Below are positions 1 through 10,100 of a DNA stretch of 64,000 bases, piece by piece. Both the position numbers and the translations under genes were made by a program. This DNA is from QHXM01 sp032160705 (GTDB lineage Bacteria > Acidobacteriota > Blastocatellia > Pyrinomonadales > Pyrinomonadaceae): NCBI GenBank assembly GCA_032160705.1, contig JAVHVE010000056.1, positions 40,260 through 104,259 on the forward strand, in the 5' to 3' direction. Position 1 is the stretch's first letter; each line of letters opens with the position of its first letter. The notes beneath the pieces are model-generated. The model made no database searches. It was not told the origin of the DNA and saw nothing but the letters and a program-made list of their open reading frames with translations.

Positions 1-1
1 A

Positions 2-2833
2 GCCTTCGGCGGCTCGTTTGAAGAGGCCAACGCGCTCGCCATCCAATCGGACGGGAAGATCATCGCTGCCGGGCAGACGGCCTTGAGCGTCGCCTCTGAA
101 GATAACTTTGCGCTCGCGCGCTACAACACGAACGGCACGCTCGACACCTCGTTTGACACGGACGGCAAGGTCATCACGGATTTCGGTCTCGTGGATGCAG
201 CCCATGACGTTGTGATTCAGACGGACGGGAAGATCGTCGCGGCTGGCAATGCGGGCACGATAGCCGGAGGCTCTTTCTTCGCTCTGGCGCGCTACGAAAC
301 CAACGGCGCGCTCGATAACACCTTCGACACGGACGGTAAAGTCACGACGGACTTCTCCGGCGGGCGTTTCGGGCTCGGCGCGCTCGGCGTGGCCCTGCAA
401 ACAGACGGCAAGATTGTGGCCGCAGGCGATGCCAACATCACAGGCCAGCGAGACTTCGGCGTCGCGCGTTACACTACCACGGGCGCGCTCGACACCGCAG
501 GCTTCGGGACGGGCGGGAAAGTCATCACGGATTTTGCGCTCAACGAAGACGCCATCTCGGCGCTCCTCGTGCAAGCGGACGGTAAGATCGTCGCGGTCGG
601 GCGCGCGCAACTCCGAGTCCGCATTCTTCAAGCGCAGGACCCGAACTTCCAGCTTGCGCGCTACACCTCGACGGGAGCGCTCGACACGAGTTTTGGCGCA
701 AACGGGCTGGTCGCGACAGACTTCCCCTCCAACAGTGATGACTTCGCATTCGCCGCCGCCCTGCAAACCGACGGCAAGATCGTCGTGGTCGGGCAGACCG
801 GCGCGCACTTCAGCCAAATTTCGAGTGCAGACACCAGGTTCGCTATCGCGCGCTACAACGCGAATGGCACGCTCGACACCACAGGCTTCGGCAGTGGAGG
901 TCTCGTCACAACAGACTTCGGGACCACGCACGATACAGCGTTCGCCGTCGCCATTCAGTCCAACGGCAAGATCGTCGTCGCGGGCACGAACGGCAGCGAC
1001 TTCATTCTCGCCCGCTACAACGCGGACGGAAGTTTAGATACGACGGGCTTCGGGACAGGCGGCAAGGTCACAACTGACTTCGGCGGCTTTGATTCCGCAA
1101 AGGCTGTGGCGATTCAGACGGACGGGAAGATCGTCGCGGCTGGCTTCTCCGGCGGGGACTTCGCCCTCGCGCGCTACAACACAGACGGCACGCTCGACAC
1201 AACAAGCTTCGGTACGGGCGGGAAAGTCACGACCGATTTCAGCAGCGGCAGTGATGACATCGAAGGACTCATTATCCAAACGGACGGCAAACTCCTGGCC
1301 GCTGGCTCTGCGACTCTTCCGGGCACAGGCAGCGACTTTGCCCTCGCCCGCTATAACACGGACGGGCAGCTCGACGGAAACTTCGGCGTGGGCGGCAAGA
1401 CGACGACAGACTTCGGCGGGTTCGACGCGGCCAGCGATGTGGCCCTGCAATCAGACGGCAAGATCGTCGCCGCAGGTTTATTCTTCCAGACCGCAGCCGG
1501 GGCCACAGGCCCGGCGGCCTTCTTCGCCCTCGCGCGCTACAACCCGAATGGCCAGCTCGACGCGACTTTCTGCGCCGCAGGCCTGGCCACCACGGACTTC
1601 TTCGGCATCGATAACCAGGCCAACGCAGTCGCCATTCAACCCGACGACAAGATCATCGCTGGCGGCTTCACAGACACGGGCAGTAGCCTGGACTTTGCCC
1701 TCGCCCGCTATCCTGCGGCAATCACGGCGACTGTGCAATTTTCAGCCACATCGTCGCAAGTGCAGGAAGACTGCACCAGTTTGGCAGTCACCGTCACGCG
1801 CTCTGGTGATACGTCAGGCACAACGACCGTCAGATACTCGACCGCGGACGCGACAGCCACACAGCGAACAGACTACACCATCGCGCTTGGCACACTGACT
1901 TTCGCCCCCGACGAGACCCAAAAGACCATCAACCTGCTCATCAACGAAGACTCTGCCACAGAAGGCAACGAGACCTTCACACTCAGTCTGAGCGATGTCA
2001 GGGGTGCTAGTCTCGGAACACCCGCGACGACCACCATTCAGATCATTGACGACCCACAGGAGCCAGCCGGCAATGCCATTGATGATCCGGCACCCTTTAT
2101 CTGCCAGCAGTATCACGATTTATTAAACCGCCAGGGCGAACCCGCTGGCATCCAGTTCTACCTTAACATTCTGGGCGGCTGTCAGCCTGGCGATACCGAA
2201 TGCACCAAATACACACGCGGCGCAGTGACCGCCAACTTCTTCCGCTCACCTGAGTTTACCCAGAAGAGTTTATTTGTGATGTACCTCTATCTTACTTCCC
2301 TGGGTCAGAGACCAGCGACCGACGCAGAGTTGGCAGACCCTGCCAAGAACAGCTTCGAGCGGCCACACTACATAGAGTTCATGACGGATTTGCAGAGCAT
2401 TTCTGATCCCAACGACGATAAGGCTATCGTCTCAGCTAAAAAAGATGCCCTCACCATTGCCTGGCTACAGCGCGCGGAGATTCAACAAATCTATAGCGGT
2501 TTGTCGAACGCGGCATTCGTGCAGAAGCTGGAGGACACGGCGGGCGTGACACTGGCGAACCACAATCAGTTGGTGACGGATTTGAATAGCGGGGTCAAGA
2601 CGCGCGCACAAGTGTTGCGATTGATTGTTGAGAGTCCAGAGGTGAACACGAAGCTCAAGAAGCCGGCGTTTGTGACGATGGGGTATTTTGGGCTGTTAAG
2701 GAGAGACCCTGACCTTCCCGGTTATGTCTTCCACAACAACCGCTTCCAACTGGCGGTTGAAATGGACATGCTACAAAACATCATCGTGCGCGGCTTCATC
2801 GAGTCGCCCGAATACAGAAGCCGCTTTCAATAG
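2..2833 (+). CDS. Delta-60 repeat / Calx-beta / DUF4214 surface protein, 5' end missing
   Basis: The frame is open from base 2, so the gene begins before the window; the TTG at 83 is only an internal codon. The visible part has nine to ten delta-60 repeats of about 55-65 residues, each with an [FALARY]-type strand, a DTSFGTGGKVTTDF-like segment and a QTDGKIVAAG-like segment. These probably form a beta-propeller. A Calx-beta domain follows (about residues 575-690, with SATEGNETFTLSLSD), then a C-terminal DUF4214 region from about residue 695 (YHDLLNRQGEPAGIQFYL). These domain mixes are typical of large exported proteins of Acidobacteriota and relatives. The signal peptide is out of view. The export role and any sugar binding by DUF4214 are inferred. 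Confidence 0.85.
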   Translation, partial: AFGGSFEEANALAIQSDGKIIAAGQTALSVASEDNFALARYNTNGTLDTSFDTDGKVITDFGLVDAAHDVVIQTDGKIVAAGNAGTIAGGSFFALARYETNGALDNTFDTDGKVTTDFSGGRFGLGALGVALQTDGKIVAAGDANITGQRDFGVARYTTTGALDTAGFGTGGKVITDFALNEDAISALLVQADGKIVAVGRAQLRVRILQAQDPNFQLARYTSTGALDTSFGANGLVATDFPSNSDDFAFAAALQTDGKIVVVGQTGAHFSQISSADTRFAIARYNANGTLDTTGFGSGGLVTTDFGTTHDTAFAVAIQSNGKIVVAGTNGSDFILARYNADGSLDTTGFGTGGKVTTDFGGFDSAKAVAIQTDGKIVAAGFSGGDFALARYNTDGTLDTTSFGTGGKVTTDFSSGSDDIEGLIIQTDGKLLAAGSATLPGTGSDFALARYNTDGQLDGNFGVGGKTTTDFGGFDAASDVALQSDGKIVAAGLFFQTAAGATGPAAFFALARYNPNGQLDATFCAAGLATTDFFGIDNQANAVAIQPDDKIIAGGFTDTGSSLDFALARYPAAITATVQFSATSSQVQEDCTSLAVTVTRSGDTSGTTTVRYSTADATATQRTDYTIALGTLTFAPDETQKTINLLINEDSATEGNETFTLSLSDVRGASLGTPATTTIQIIDDPQEPAGNAIDDPAPFICQQYHDLLNRQGEPAGIQFYLNILGGCQPGDTECTKYTRGAVTANFFRSPEFTQKSLFVMYLYLTSLGQRPATDAELADPAKNSFERPHYIEFMTDLQSISDPNDDKAIVSAKKDALTIAWLQRAEIQQIYSGLSNAAFVQKLEDTAGVTLANHNQLVTDLNSGVKTRAQVLRLIVESPEVNTKLKKPAFVTMGYFGLLRRDPDLPGYVFHNNRFQLAVEMDMLQNIIVRGFIESPEYRSRFQ

Positions 2834-2930
2834 TCTGGCTACAGATTCCACTTGCTGCCCGCGCGCGCGTCTCCTGCGGCGCAGAAGATGGAATTCGCCA
2901 ATAGATTAAAGAGCCGAGACGGTTAAAGAA

Positions 2931-2978
2931 AGAGCGGGAGCCGTGCAAATTTTTTCTAAATGCACCGGCTCCCGCTCT
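2931..2978. terminator. Hairpin between convergent genes
   Basis: Arms AGAGCGGGAGCCGTGCA and TGCACCGGCTCCCGCTCT pair with a single bulged G around an AT-rich loop. It lies between the stop of the delta-60 gene and the 3' end of the convergent minus-strand operon, so it could stop transcripts from both sides. The T-runs after it are weak. Confidence 0.55.
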
Positions 2979-3108
2979 TCTTAAAATCTCCCCACAGTGG
3001 ACACGTTTGGAAATTTGTTCCTCTCGCCGGACACTTGGGTAATGGAAAATATAGAGCAGTTGAGACAGATATTTTCACCGCTCAGCGTTTGCACCAGAAC
3101 CAACATTT

Positions 3109-6100
3109 CTATGGGCAGTCCTCGCAACAGATTTCGGGCGCAGCCACTAGACGTGATGTGCGCAAGATGCGGTACTGACCAAGCTCCTGCGATAGAGGAT
3201 GAATGAAGGTATCCGGCGTTGGGCCAGCGAAAATGTACTGGTCGTATCTGGGCATCATTTCCACCGCCAGCACGCTCAGGCCAGTGTCACCCGCCAGATT
3301 GAACTGCTTGAGCAGTTGGCTGATTTCATTTTCCGTCCAACCTGCGATGCCGGTCGAGGGCGCATCAATGTTCACCATGATGCTGTTGGCATTCTTGATA
3401 GGCATTAATGATCGTTGTGCCAGAAAACTCTCCAGGTTTAGATTCTTTTTCGGTTGCGTGTATTGAAGCTTGTCCTCGGATAAAAGGATGTTGCGGGTCT
3501 GCTTGCCATCTGCCTGTTTCACTTGCGCATAGAGCATACACCAAATCTCCGTTTTCGGAGGCTTGCTCGTGACATTCTTTCCGTTGAAAAGAGCCTGCGC
3601 ATACTGTGCTGTCACGGTAATGCCATCCGGCGTGCGATCTACCAAACACTTGAGCGGAGGCGCAGGATGCTGTACGCCGTTGACTCTTGTCGGATGACCG
3701 AATCGGCCATGCGCCGTTGACCAAATTCTATCCGTATGTCCCACGCGCAGTTCGTAAGTGAAGAAGCCAAACAACTCGCCTGACTCATTATGAAGTCCGG
3801 GCGGAAGGGGTAGTAAATAATGAACTGGAGAGAATGGGATCATGGGTGACACAGGCTCGCCCGTTTCAGGCTCCATCATCTGCATGGCATTAATTCCCGC
3901 GTTATCGTTGCCGTGGTCTTTAGTGATGACGCGGATTAGTTCAGGATCAATGGCTAACGGAGGGTCTTTCTGTATTACTAATAACTGGTCGGGATTCGCG
4001 TAACTGAGCAAGGGGTCGGGCGCATAGGTCAGCACACGCGCAAAGCAAGTATCGTTCGGGTCTTGCACAGGCTCTTTAAACTCAAACCATAAGTAGCGCT
4101 GCCGAACCGTAGTTTCAGAATAATCTTCGCTGTGCCTGTAGGGTGAAAGAGCTATGCCAGCAGCTACAACTTTCAACACCTGCGCCGGAATGGTGGTCAC
4201 AGGCAACTGAAGGTCGCGCATAACGGATTCATTCACCACCGAATCGTTTGAGACAGCGGGAATGAAGTTCGGAATCAGCGTGTACTGTGCGTCAATGGTA
4301 TTGGGAAACGGACGCGCTTGAGTGGTCGGCTTATCTAAATCTTTCTTCGGCTCAACGGCATCAATAAAAACGATGCGCGTCAGGCTTCGGTCAGGCCCAT
4401 CCGTGGCTGTCCGGCTGGCCGTCCTAATCAACCGGACATAACCCACTATTTCGTTCTCATTGGTGTCATCTTCGCCGGTAAACTGTTTATCCCGGATTAT
4501 CTCAATGCCTGTCTCGCTCATGCCGTCCCAAGTCCAGTCGCGGTTTATTTCAAATGACAGCACACAGAGCCAGTGATTGAAAAGATCACCCTTAGTCGCA
4601 AAGGTGAGCGAAGAATTATCAGGCGCAAGGGTGTGACGGATGCGATTGCTGCAACCAAACTGAATGCGCTCGCCCGGCTTGCCAATTAACGTTAGTCCCT
4701 TGAAATCTAAATCAAGCTGCGATGCCAACCTCTGCATCAACGTGCTCTGTTCGAGTTCTTTCCCCTCGACAACCTCAGCCACTATCGTTAGCGCGTTAAT
4801 GACCTGCGGTGGGTCAGGTTGGAGGTAAATGCCCTGCAATTGTCTCGATTCGAGGTCTTGCCTGAAAAACTCTTGTTCCTCTGTAGCATTCTGTCTCACG
4901 AAAAACTGCACAGGCTCGCCCGTGCGCACGAATTCTCCTGCAAACAGAGTCTCTGCGAAGCCGAAGTATTCGAGGCTATCTTCCTTCTCAGAGCAGACCG
5001 GAAGCAGAGTGATGCGAACATCGCGTGAGGTCGGCAAGACGATGGGGTTATCGTTGTTGTTAATATCCGTCTTGGAAAGATTCAAGTCGCCTAAGTCTGC
5101 ATCTATCTCGTCATCAAATTCAATGACGTTGGCGTCGCGGTACTCAAGCTCAAGTGTGAAGGGTTCTTCCGGGTCAGCCGAAAAATTTCGGAAAGTAGTG
5201 TAGAGCGGAATGAACGCCTCGCGTTGATTGAGTGAAGCTAGATTATCAAGGAGCAAGGTTCTCAACTCGACGATGACCATCATTTTGTCAACGTCTGGAT
5301 CGAAGTAGCTCACCTCGCGCTGTTCTTTGATGGTTTCCTTGTTAGGGATTTTGCCAGTGTGCAGAAAAGCCTTGTCATCGAGCAGCTTTTGAAAAGCGAC
5401 CTGGGTGTCCATCTCCGTAAACAGCAGAGCCGGATAACCGAGGCGCGGGCGCGCAATCTCAAAAGAATTGCCTTGATAGAAGACAACTGTTCCAGAGTCA
5501 GGCGCGGGCTGTGGTGACAACGAAGTGACCTTCAACTGCTTGGGCGCGACAAATCTCTTGAAGATAATGGAGGAACTTCTTGCCGGAGCGTCGTTCAATT
5601 CTAACTCTTCCAAGCGGGGGCCGCCGCCTGTCAGGTCTGCGAGGCGAACGCGAAAATCATATTGACCGCCGTATTTAAGTTCTAAGTTTTCGGGAAGCAA
5701 CGGCTCATACAGACCGCCGACTTGCCCCGGATTCTTCTTGATGTTTGCGTCTTCATAGTCGCCGGGCTTTGCCAGCGCTCCTGATTCATCAAGGAGCGCG
5801 GCCCTCGTGTCGGGCAGCACGAGCGATGGGCCATACCATTGTGTGAAATAGCTTGGCAGCCAGTAGAGCGTGTCATTGGCAGCATTGATCTTTGTCGGAT
5901 AGACCTGAACGCCTGTTTCAATTCGCAGACCGGCATTAGCGATGTGTTGGCCTGCGAGAGTCAGCTCGGCCTTGTTTCGCACGATGACCAAAGAATTCCA
6001 TTTATCCTCATTGCTCTTTTTGACATCAACTCGGTACGTGTAAACGCCCAAGGGCGCATCTGTGCGCTTGCCCGGAGTCGCAGGGTCTGCGAGCACTTGA

Positions 6101-7116
6101 CGGTTTTGCCAGATGAGTAGTTGCTCGTCGTCCCATCCGAGTCGAATGCCTACGTCTTTTTGCACATGAATGCCGTCCGGTTCTTCGCTCAAGAGATTCG
6201 CGCTCACAGGCTGCGCTGTATGCACAATCTTCGCAAAGCCGTCGTCGTAATCTGCAACCTCGATTTTGAGCGTATCAAAGTCGCCGGTTGGTTGGAACGG
6301 GCCGGGAACAACGGGGAAGAGAAGCGCGGCAAACACTTGTCGCTTCTCTGCAATCGGCGGGATGCGCGCCGCATAGAGTTTTAGTTCCGTCGCGGGACTG
6401 AAAATATCGAATTCCGTCTTGTTCGAAGTTAAGTCGAAATAGACCCAACCTCCATCTTGAAAATAATCGGCAGCAGGCAAGGTCAAAGTCAGTTTGTGTA
6501 AGAGGCCGATGCGCTCAAGCAGAAGCGGTTGACGCAGGCAGAAGGCAATCACTTGTCCCCACGTAATCGTTTCGGGTGATGGAGGGAAAGGCACTTTGGG
6601 TTGCGGCGCACGCTTGATGGCACACTGATAACTATCGTCGGTCTTGGCATACTGGGTTCGCGGAATCGTGAAATTGAAGGCCGTCCGGTATGAGACCGGC
6701 AGGTATTTGCGTAAGCCGTCACCCTCGTCCCAGGGGTCGCCTGCGCCATTAGTAGTGACAGCCCCTGTATCCTTAATCTCGAACTGCGCGGCGAGTCCTT
6801 CATACAGCGCGGGAAGATTCGGGGGGAAGGCGAGCGTTGTGGGAAAGGGTTCAAGTGTCGCTTCATTGCCCAGAGAGTTGGGGTCGGAGAACGGGTAGGA
6901 ACTCAACCCTTTGATAACCGTTGCTCCCAATTTTAAGTTCGCCGCGATGAAGCTAGGCAATTTAACCGAGTTGCCCGGATTCAACAGGCTATTGAAGGGC
7001 GTGAGCACATTGAGCAGCCTTTGAGTCGGTATCAGCAGGACGTGTAGGTCTAACTGATTGCCATCAATGCGCTGCGGAAAAGTAAGGATTCTGAGCTTTT
7101 CAAGTAAGAGTGGCAT
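3109..7116 (-). CDS. Giant uncharacterised protein (1335 aa)
   Basis: I do not recognise a family. The protein is long and soluble-looking, without an obvious signal peptide or membrane helices. It is rich in beta-type and Pro-rich segments, with isolated tryptophans, many acidic stretches and a cysteine pair at the very C-terminus (PEICCEDCP). The start ATG at 7116 lies about 30 bp after the stop of the 1790-aa gene, so the two are almost certainly co-transcribed and may form one complex. The reading frame is intact throughout. Possible roles include a structural or secreted assembly protein, but nothing in the sequence decides this. Confidence 0.75.
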   Translation of the reverse strand: MPLLLEKLRILTFPQRIDGNQLDLHVLLIPTQRLLNVLTPFNSLLNPGNSVKLPSFIAANLKLGATVIKGLSSYPFSDPNSLGNEATLEPFPTTLAFPPNLPALYEGLAAQFEIKDTGAVTTNGAGDPWDEGDGLRKYLPVSYRTAFNFTIPRTQYAKTDDSYQCAIKRAPQPKVPFPPSPETITWGQVIAFCLRQPLLLERIGLLHKLTLTLPAADYFQDGGWVYFDLTSNKTEFDIFSPATELKLYAARIPPIAEKRQVFAALLFPVVPGPFQPTGDFDTLKIEVADYDDGFAKIVHTAQPVSANLLSEEPDGIHVQKDVGIRLGWDDEQLLIWQNRQVLADPATPGKRTDAPLGVYTYRVDVKKSNEDKWNSLVIVRNKAELTLAGQHIANAGLRIETGVQVYPTKINAANDTLYWLPSYFTQWYGPSLVLPDTRAALLDESGALAKPGDYEDANIKKNPGQVGGLYEPLLPENLELKYGGQYDFRVRLADLTGGGPRLEELELNDAPARSSSIIFKRFVAPKQLKVTSLSPQPAPDSGTVVFYQGNSFEIARPRLGYPALLFTEMDTQVAFQKLLDDKAFLHTGKIPNKETIKEQREVSYFDPDVDKMMVIVELRTLLLDNLASLNQREAFIPLYTTFRNFSADPEEPFTLELEYRDANVIEFDDEIDADLGDLNLSKTDINNNDNPIVLPTSRDVRITLLPVCSEKEDSLEYFGFAETLFAGEFVRTGEPVQFFVRQNATEEQEFFRQDLESRQLQGIYLQPDPPQVINALTIVAEVVEGKELEQSTLMQRLASQLDLDFKGLTLIGKPGERIQFGCSNRIRHTLAPDNSSLTFATKGDLFNHWLCVLSFEINRDWTWDGMSETGIEIIRDKQFTGEDDTNENEIVGYVRLIRTASRTATDGPDRSLTRIVFIDAVEPKKDLDKPTTQARPFPNTIDAQYTLIPNFIPAVSNDSVVNESVMRDLQLPVTTIPAQVLKVVAAGIALSPYRHSEDYSETTVRQRYLWFEFKEPVQDPNDTCFARVLTYAPDPLLSYANPDQLLVIQKDPPLAIDPELIRVITKDHGNDNAGINAMQMMEPETGEPVSPMIPFSPVHYLLPLPPGLHNESGELFGFFTYELRVGHTDRIWSTAHGRFGHPTRVNGVQHPAPPLKCLVDRTPDGITVTAQYAQALFNGKNVTSKPPKTEIWCMLYAQVKQADGKQTRNILLSEDKLQYTQPKKNLNLESFLAQRSLMPIKNANSIMVNIDAPSTGIAGWTENEISQLLKQFNLAGDTGLSVLAVEMMPRYDQYIFAGPTPDTFIHPLSQELGQYRILRTSRLVAAPEICCEDCP

Positions 7117-7146
7117 GATGTGTCTCGGTTCGAGCGGTTAATAGTT

Positions 7147-10100
7147 CTAAGAAATTTGGCGCGATTCCTGCCAGGTCTTTGAGAATTCAATGTCAATCAC
7201 CCACAGAATTTCGATGTCTATGGAGAAAGTGACCTGCGCGATGCAACTGGTTTCATCCCCTGTCCGTTTAATTGACCCTCCGGCTTCAATCTGGATGGTC
7301 ACTCCGACCAGACCGCCGCAGATTTCCGCATGGCCTCGAAAGAGCATCATCGCGCCCACCTCAATGACCGCGCTGCTGACGCCGACAGTAATCTCCATCA
7401 TGTAGAGCACAGAGACGTTGCCGACCACCGGAAGCCCGACCACCAATTCGACGCCGAAGCCGAATTTCATGCGCAGGGAGATGCCTGCTTTGGAATCAGC
7501 GGCGATTCCAAGATCAACCTGTCCCACCGCATAGACGCTGGCGGCTGCCAGTGAGAAGCACATCACTTGTATGCCGCCATGAAAGTTCACATAAGCGCCG
7601 CAGGCAGGTACCAATTGTTTGAGATCGGTCGGGATGGCTACGACTTCATTGAAGTAGAATCCAACTTCCAGGCCTGCTTCCAGCTTCAATGGCGGATTCG
7701 GATTGATAGAGAGTTGTGTGGGAGAAGGAAACTTGATAACAGGAATTTCTTGCGAGCAGTGAAACTTATATTCCCAGTTATCCGGCGAATTGCTCATTCC
7801 TACTTTCATGCCGTCGTCAAAGTCGTCGCCGGTTAAGGCTTCGAGAACCCGCAGAATATCCTTCACCGTCTCAAGCAGAGGGCCGAATTGCAACTGAGGC
7901 GTGTCATACTTGGGATTGAGGCCGCTCGACGCATTGAAGTTTCCATCCACCCACATCAACTCCTTGAACGGGCCGAGGTCAACAATGACTCTGATGCTGG
8001 ACAAAGCCGCTTTCCACTTGTCTGCGAGGGCGGCGACCGAATCAATTCCAAGTTTCAGCTTGCCGCCCGCGCCGCCAGTGCTTTTGTATTGAACATAAAT
8101 CTTGAGGATGTCGGGTTCATCAATAAAGGCGTACTCGTAGTTGGATGGCAGCAGGCTGTTGAGATCAAGAGTTCTGTCGGCCATCTTCATCAAGCCTTCG
8201 CCTAGAATTTCGACCTCCTTTTCCGCATTAGTGAGCGCGAGAGCATTAGCGATGTTTGGAAACACACCCTTTGAATTAAGTAGCTTATAAGCATCTGCGA
8301 AATAGGTCGCGTTGCTCGTGAGCTTCTTAACGTTCGGCGCGAACTGCGGAATATCGAAGAGTAGTTTCTGCGTGCCTGTTGATTGCAACACGCCGAAATT
8401 TATCTTTGAGACAGCCTTCACGACATCGGCAGGGTTGGCAATCTTGAAGGTCGGGCTACTGTTGGGCTTGATGAGCGGGACGGTTTGACCTTCTTCGACA
8501 GGTTTGACATCTCCCGCGTCCGTCTCTTGTTTCACAACCGCCCATGAGCCATCGGGAGGCAGTATCAACGAGCCGCGTGCTGCGGTGGCAAAGATGCTCT
8601 TGTTCGCGTTATCGAGCGCGGGATTAACGTCCACGCGAGAAAGGCGCATTCGCTGTTTCGAGTTGGCAACATCAATGATGCAATTGACGGGACCGCCGAG
8701 AGACCCGTTTTGAAACTTGAGTAGCTCGGCAAAGACATGCGCGGGCACGAGGACGGAGGAAGGCGCAAGCTGCACATAGCCGAGCATCTTTCTCGATTGG
8801 ACTTTGAAGTCACCGTATGCGGGGTCAAAGACGCCGCCGCTAGTCACGTTATCAAGATGCACGTCCGCGTCGAAGACAACCGCCTGCATGTGAACCTTGA
8901 GCGAGTCGTCCGGGTTGTTCACGTCCTTGAATAGCTGCTTCCATTTGGCTACCGAGAAGCTCAGGACATTCGCAGGAAGGTCGGGGTCATTTATCTTGAA
9001 CGAGGAATTGAACGATCCTCCGTCTGGAAAATCCTTTATCTCGCGGACATTGGAGACGCCCTTCACGGGCTGCGGGTGGAAAGTATAAGGATCGTCAACC
9101 TGAACGAGACCAGACTGGAGTTTGATCTTGTAATCGAAATCATAAAAGCCGTCGCTTTCCGCCTTCCATCCCGAATCCGAGCGAAAGACATAACCGCTAG
9201 GCGAACGCGTCAGCGTGATGGTGCGAACAACATGAACGCCGAATGGAAAGAGGATGCTGCGCACTTGTATAACTTCGCCCGCCGTGCGTCCGACCATGAC
9301 ATCGAATTTCGACTGGCTGACATCCGCTACCACCGCATCCGGGTTGAGCCAATTACTGAAGATCGAAGCGCCGTAACCTGAGAACTCTATCTTTTCAAGC
9401 GGGACTTGGGGCTGGTTGTTAAAGAACTTCCCGTTGAAAATCTCCTTGACCGTCAGTCCCAATGTGCTTCCCGGAATCGGCGCACCGAAAAGAAACCACT
9501 TGAGGTTGTCCAGTTGAAAAGTCCAGCCTTCAAACGAGTGACTCTGATTTGGGAAAGGGGACTCAGGCGCAAGCGCTTTGATTTGCAGCCCGCCGCGCAC
9601 GCCCTTGAATTGCGGCATGTTGAAACTAAGTTGCGTGTTCTCGTCAACGGGGGTATGTGGCTTGCGGTTGAACTCGGCCTGAGCAAGCAAGGCAAAGGGC
9701 AGCGTGAACACCGAATGCAATTGCCTCGGTGTGACCTTATCATGGAACTCTTTCAGAAAATGCTTGGTGACGGAAAGAGGTGTCAGAGGAACGAGGTAAG
9801 GACTTTCAGAAAAGATGCGAGTCGGGATGCCGTCGTTTTCATAGACAAGGATGCCCGGAGCTACTGTCACTAAATCCAGAGGCTCAGGGCTGCCTTCTAT
9901 TTCAAGAGGGATGTTGATGATAGGTTCCCAGGAGATTTGTGGCAGCGTCACGGCGCGCACGTTTCGAGCAGTTGCGACCACATCCATGTTCAGAATTTGT
10001 AGCTGCATACCAGAGCCTGCAAACGGCCCGCCGGACGACAATAAAGCATTCACATTACGAATGGTCGTGTCGCCGCGTTCATCCCTACCAACCTGCAACG

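Noticed and set aside
414..1037. Frames on the other phases inside the delta-60 gene and other shadow frames
   Set aside because: They follow the codon pattern of the real gene, have low-complexity Arg/Ser content and no start signals.
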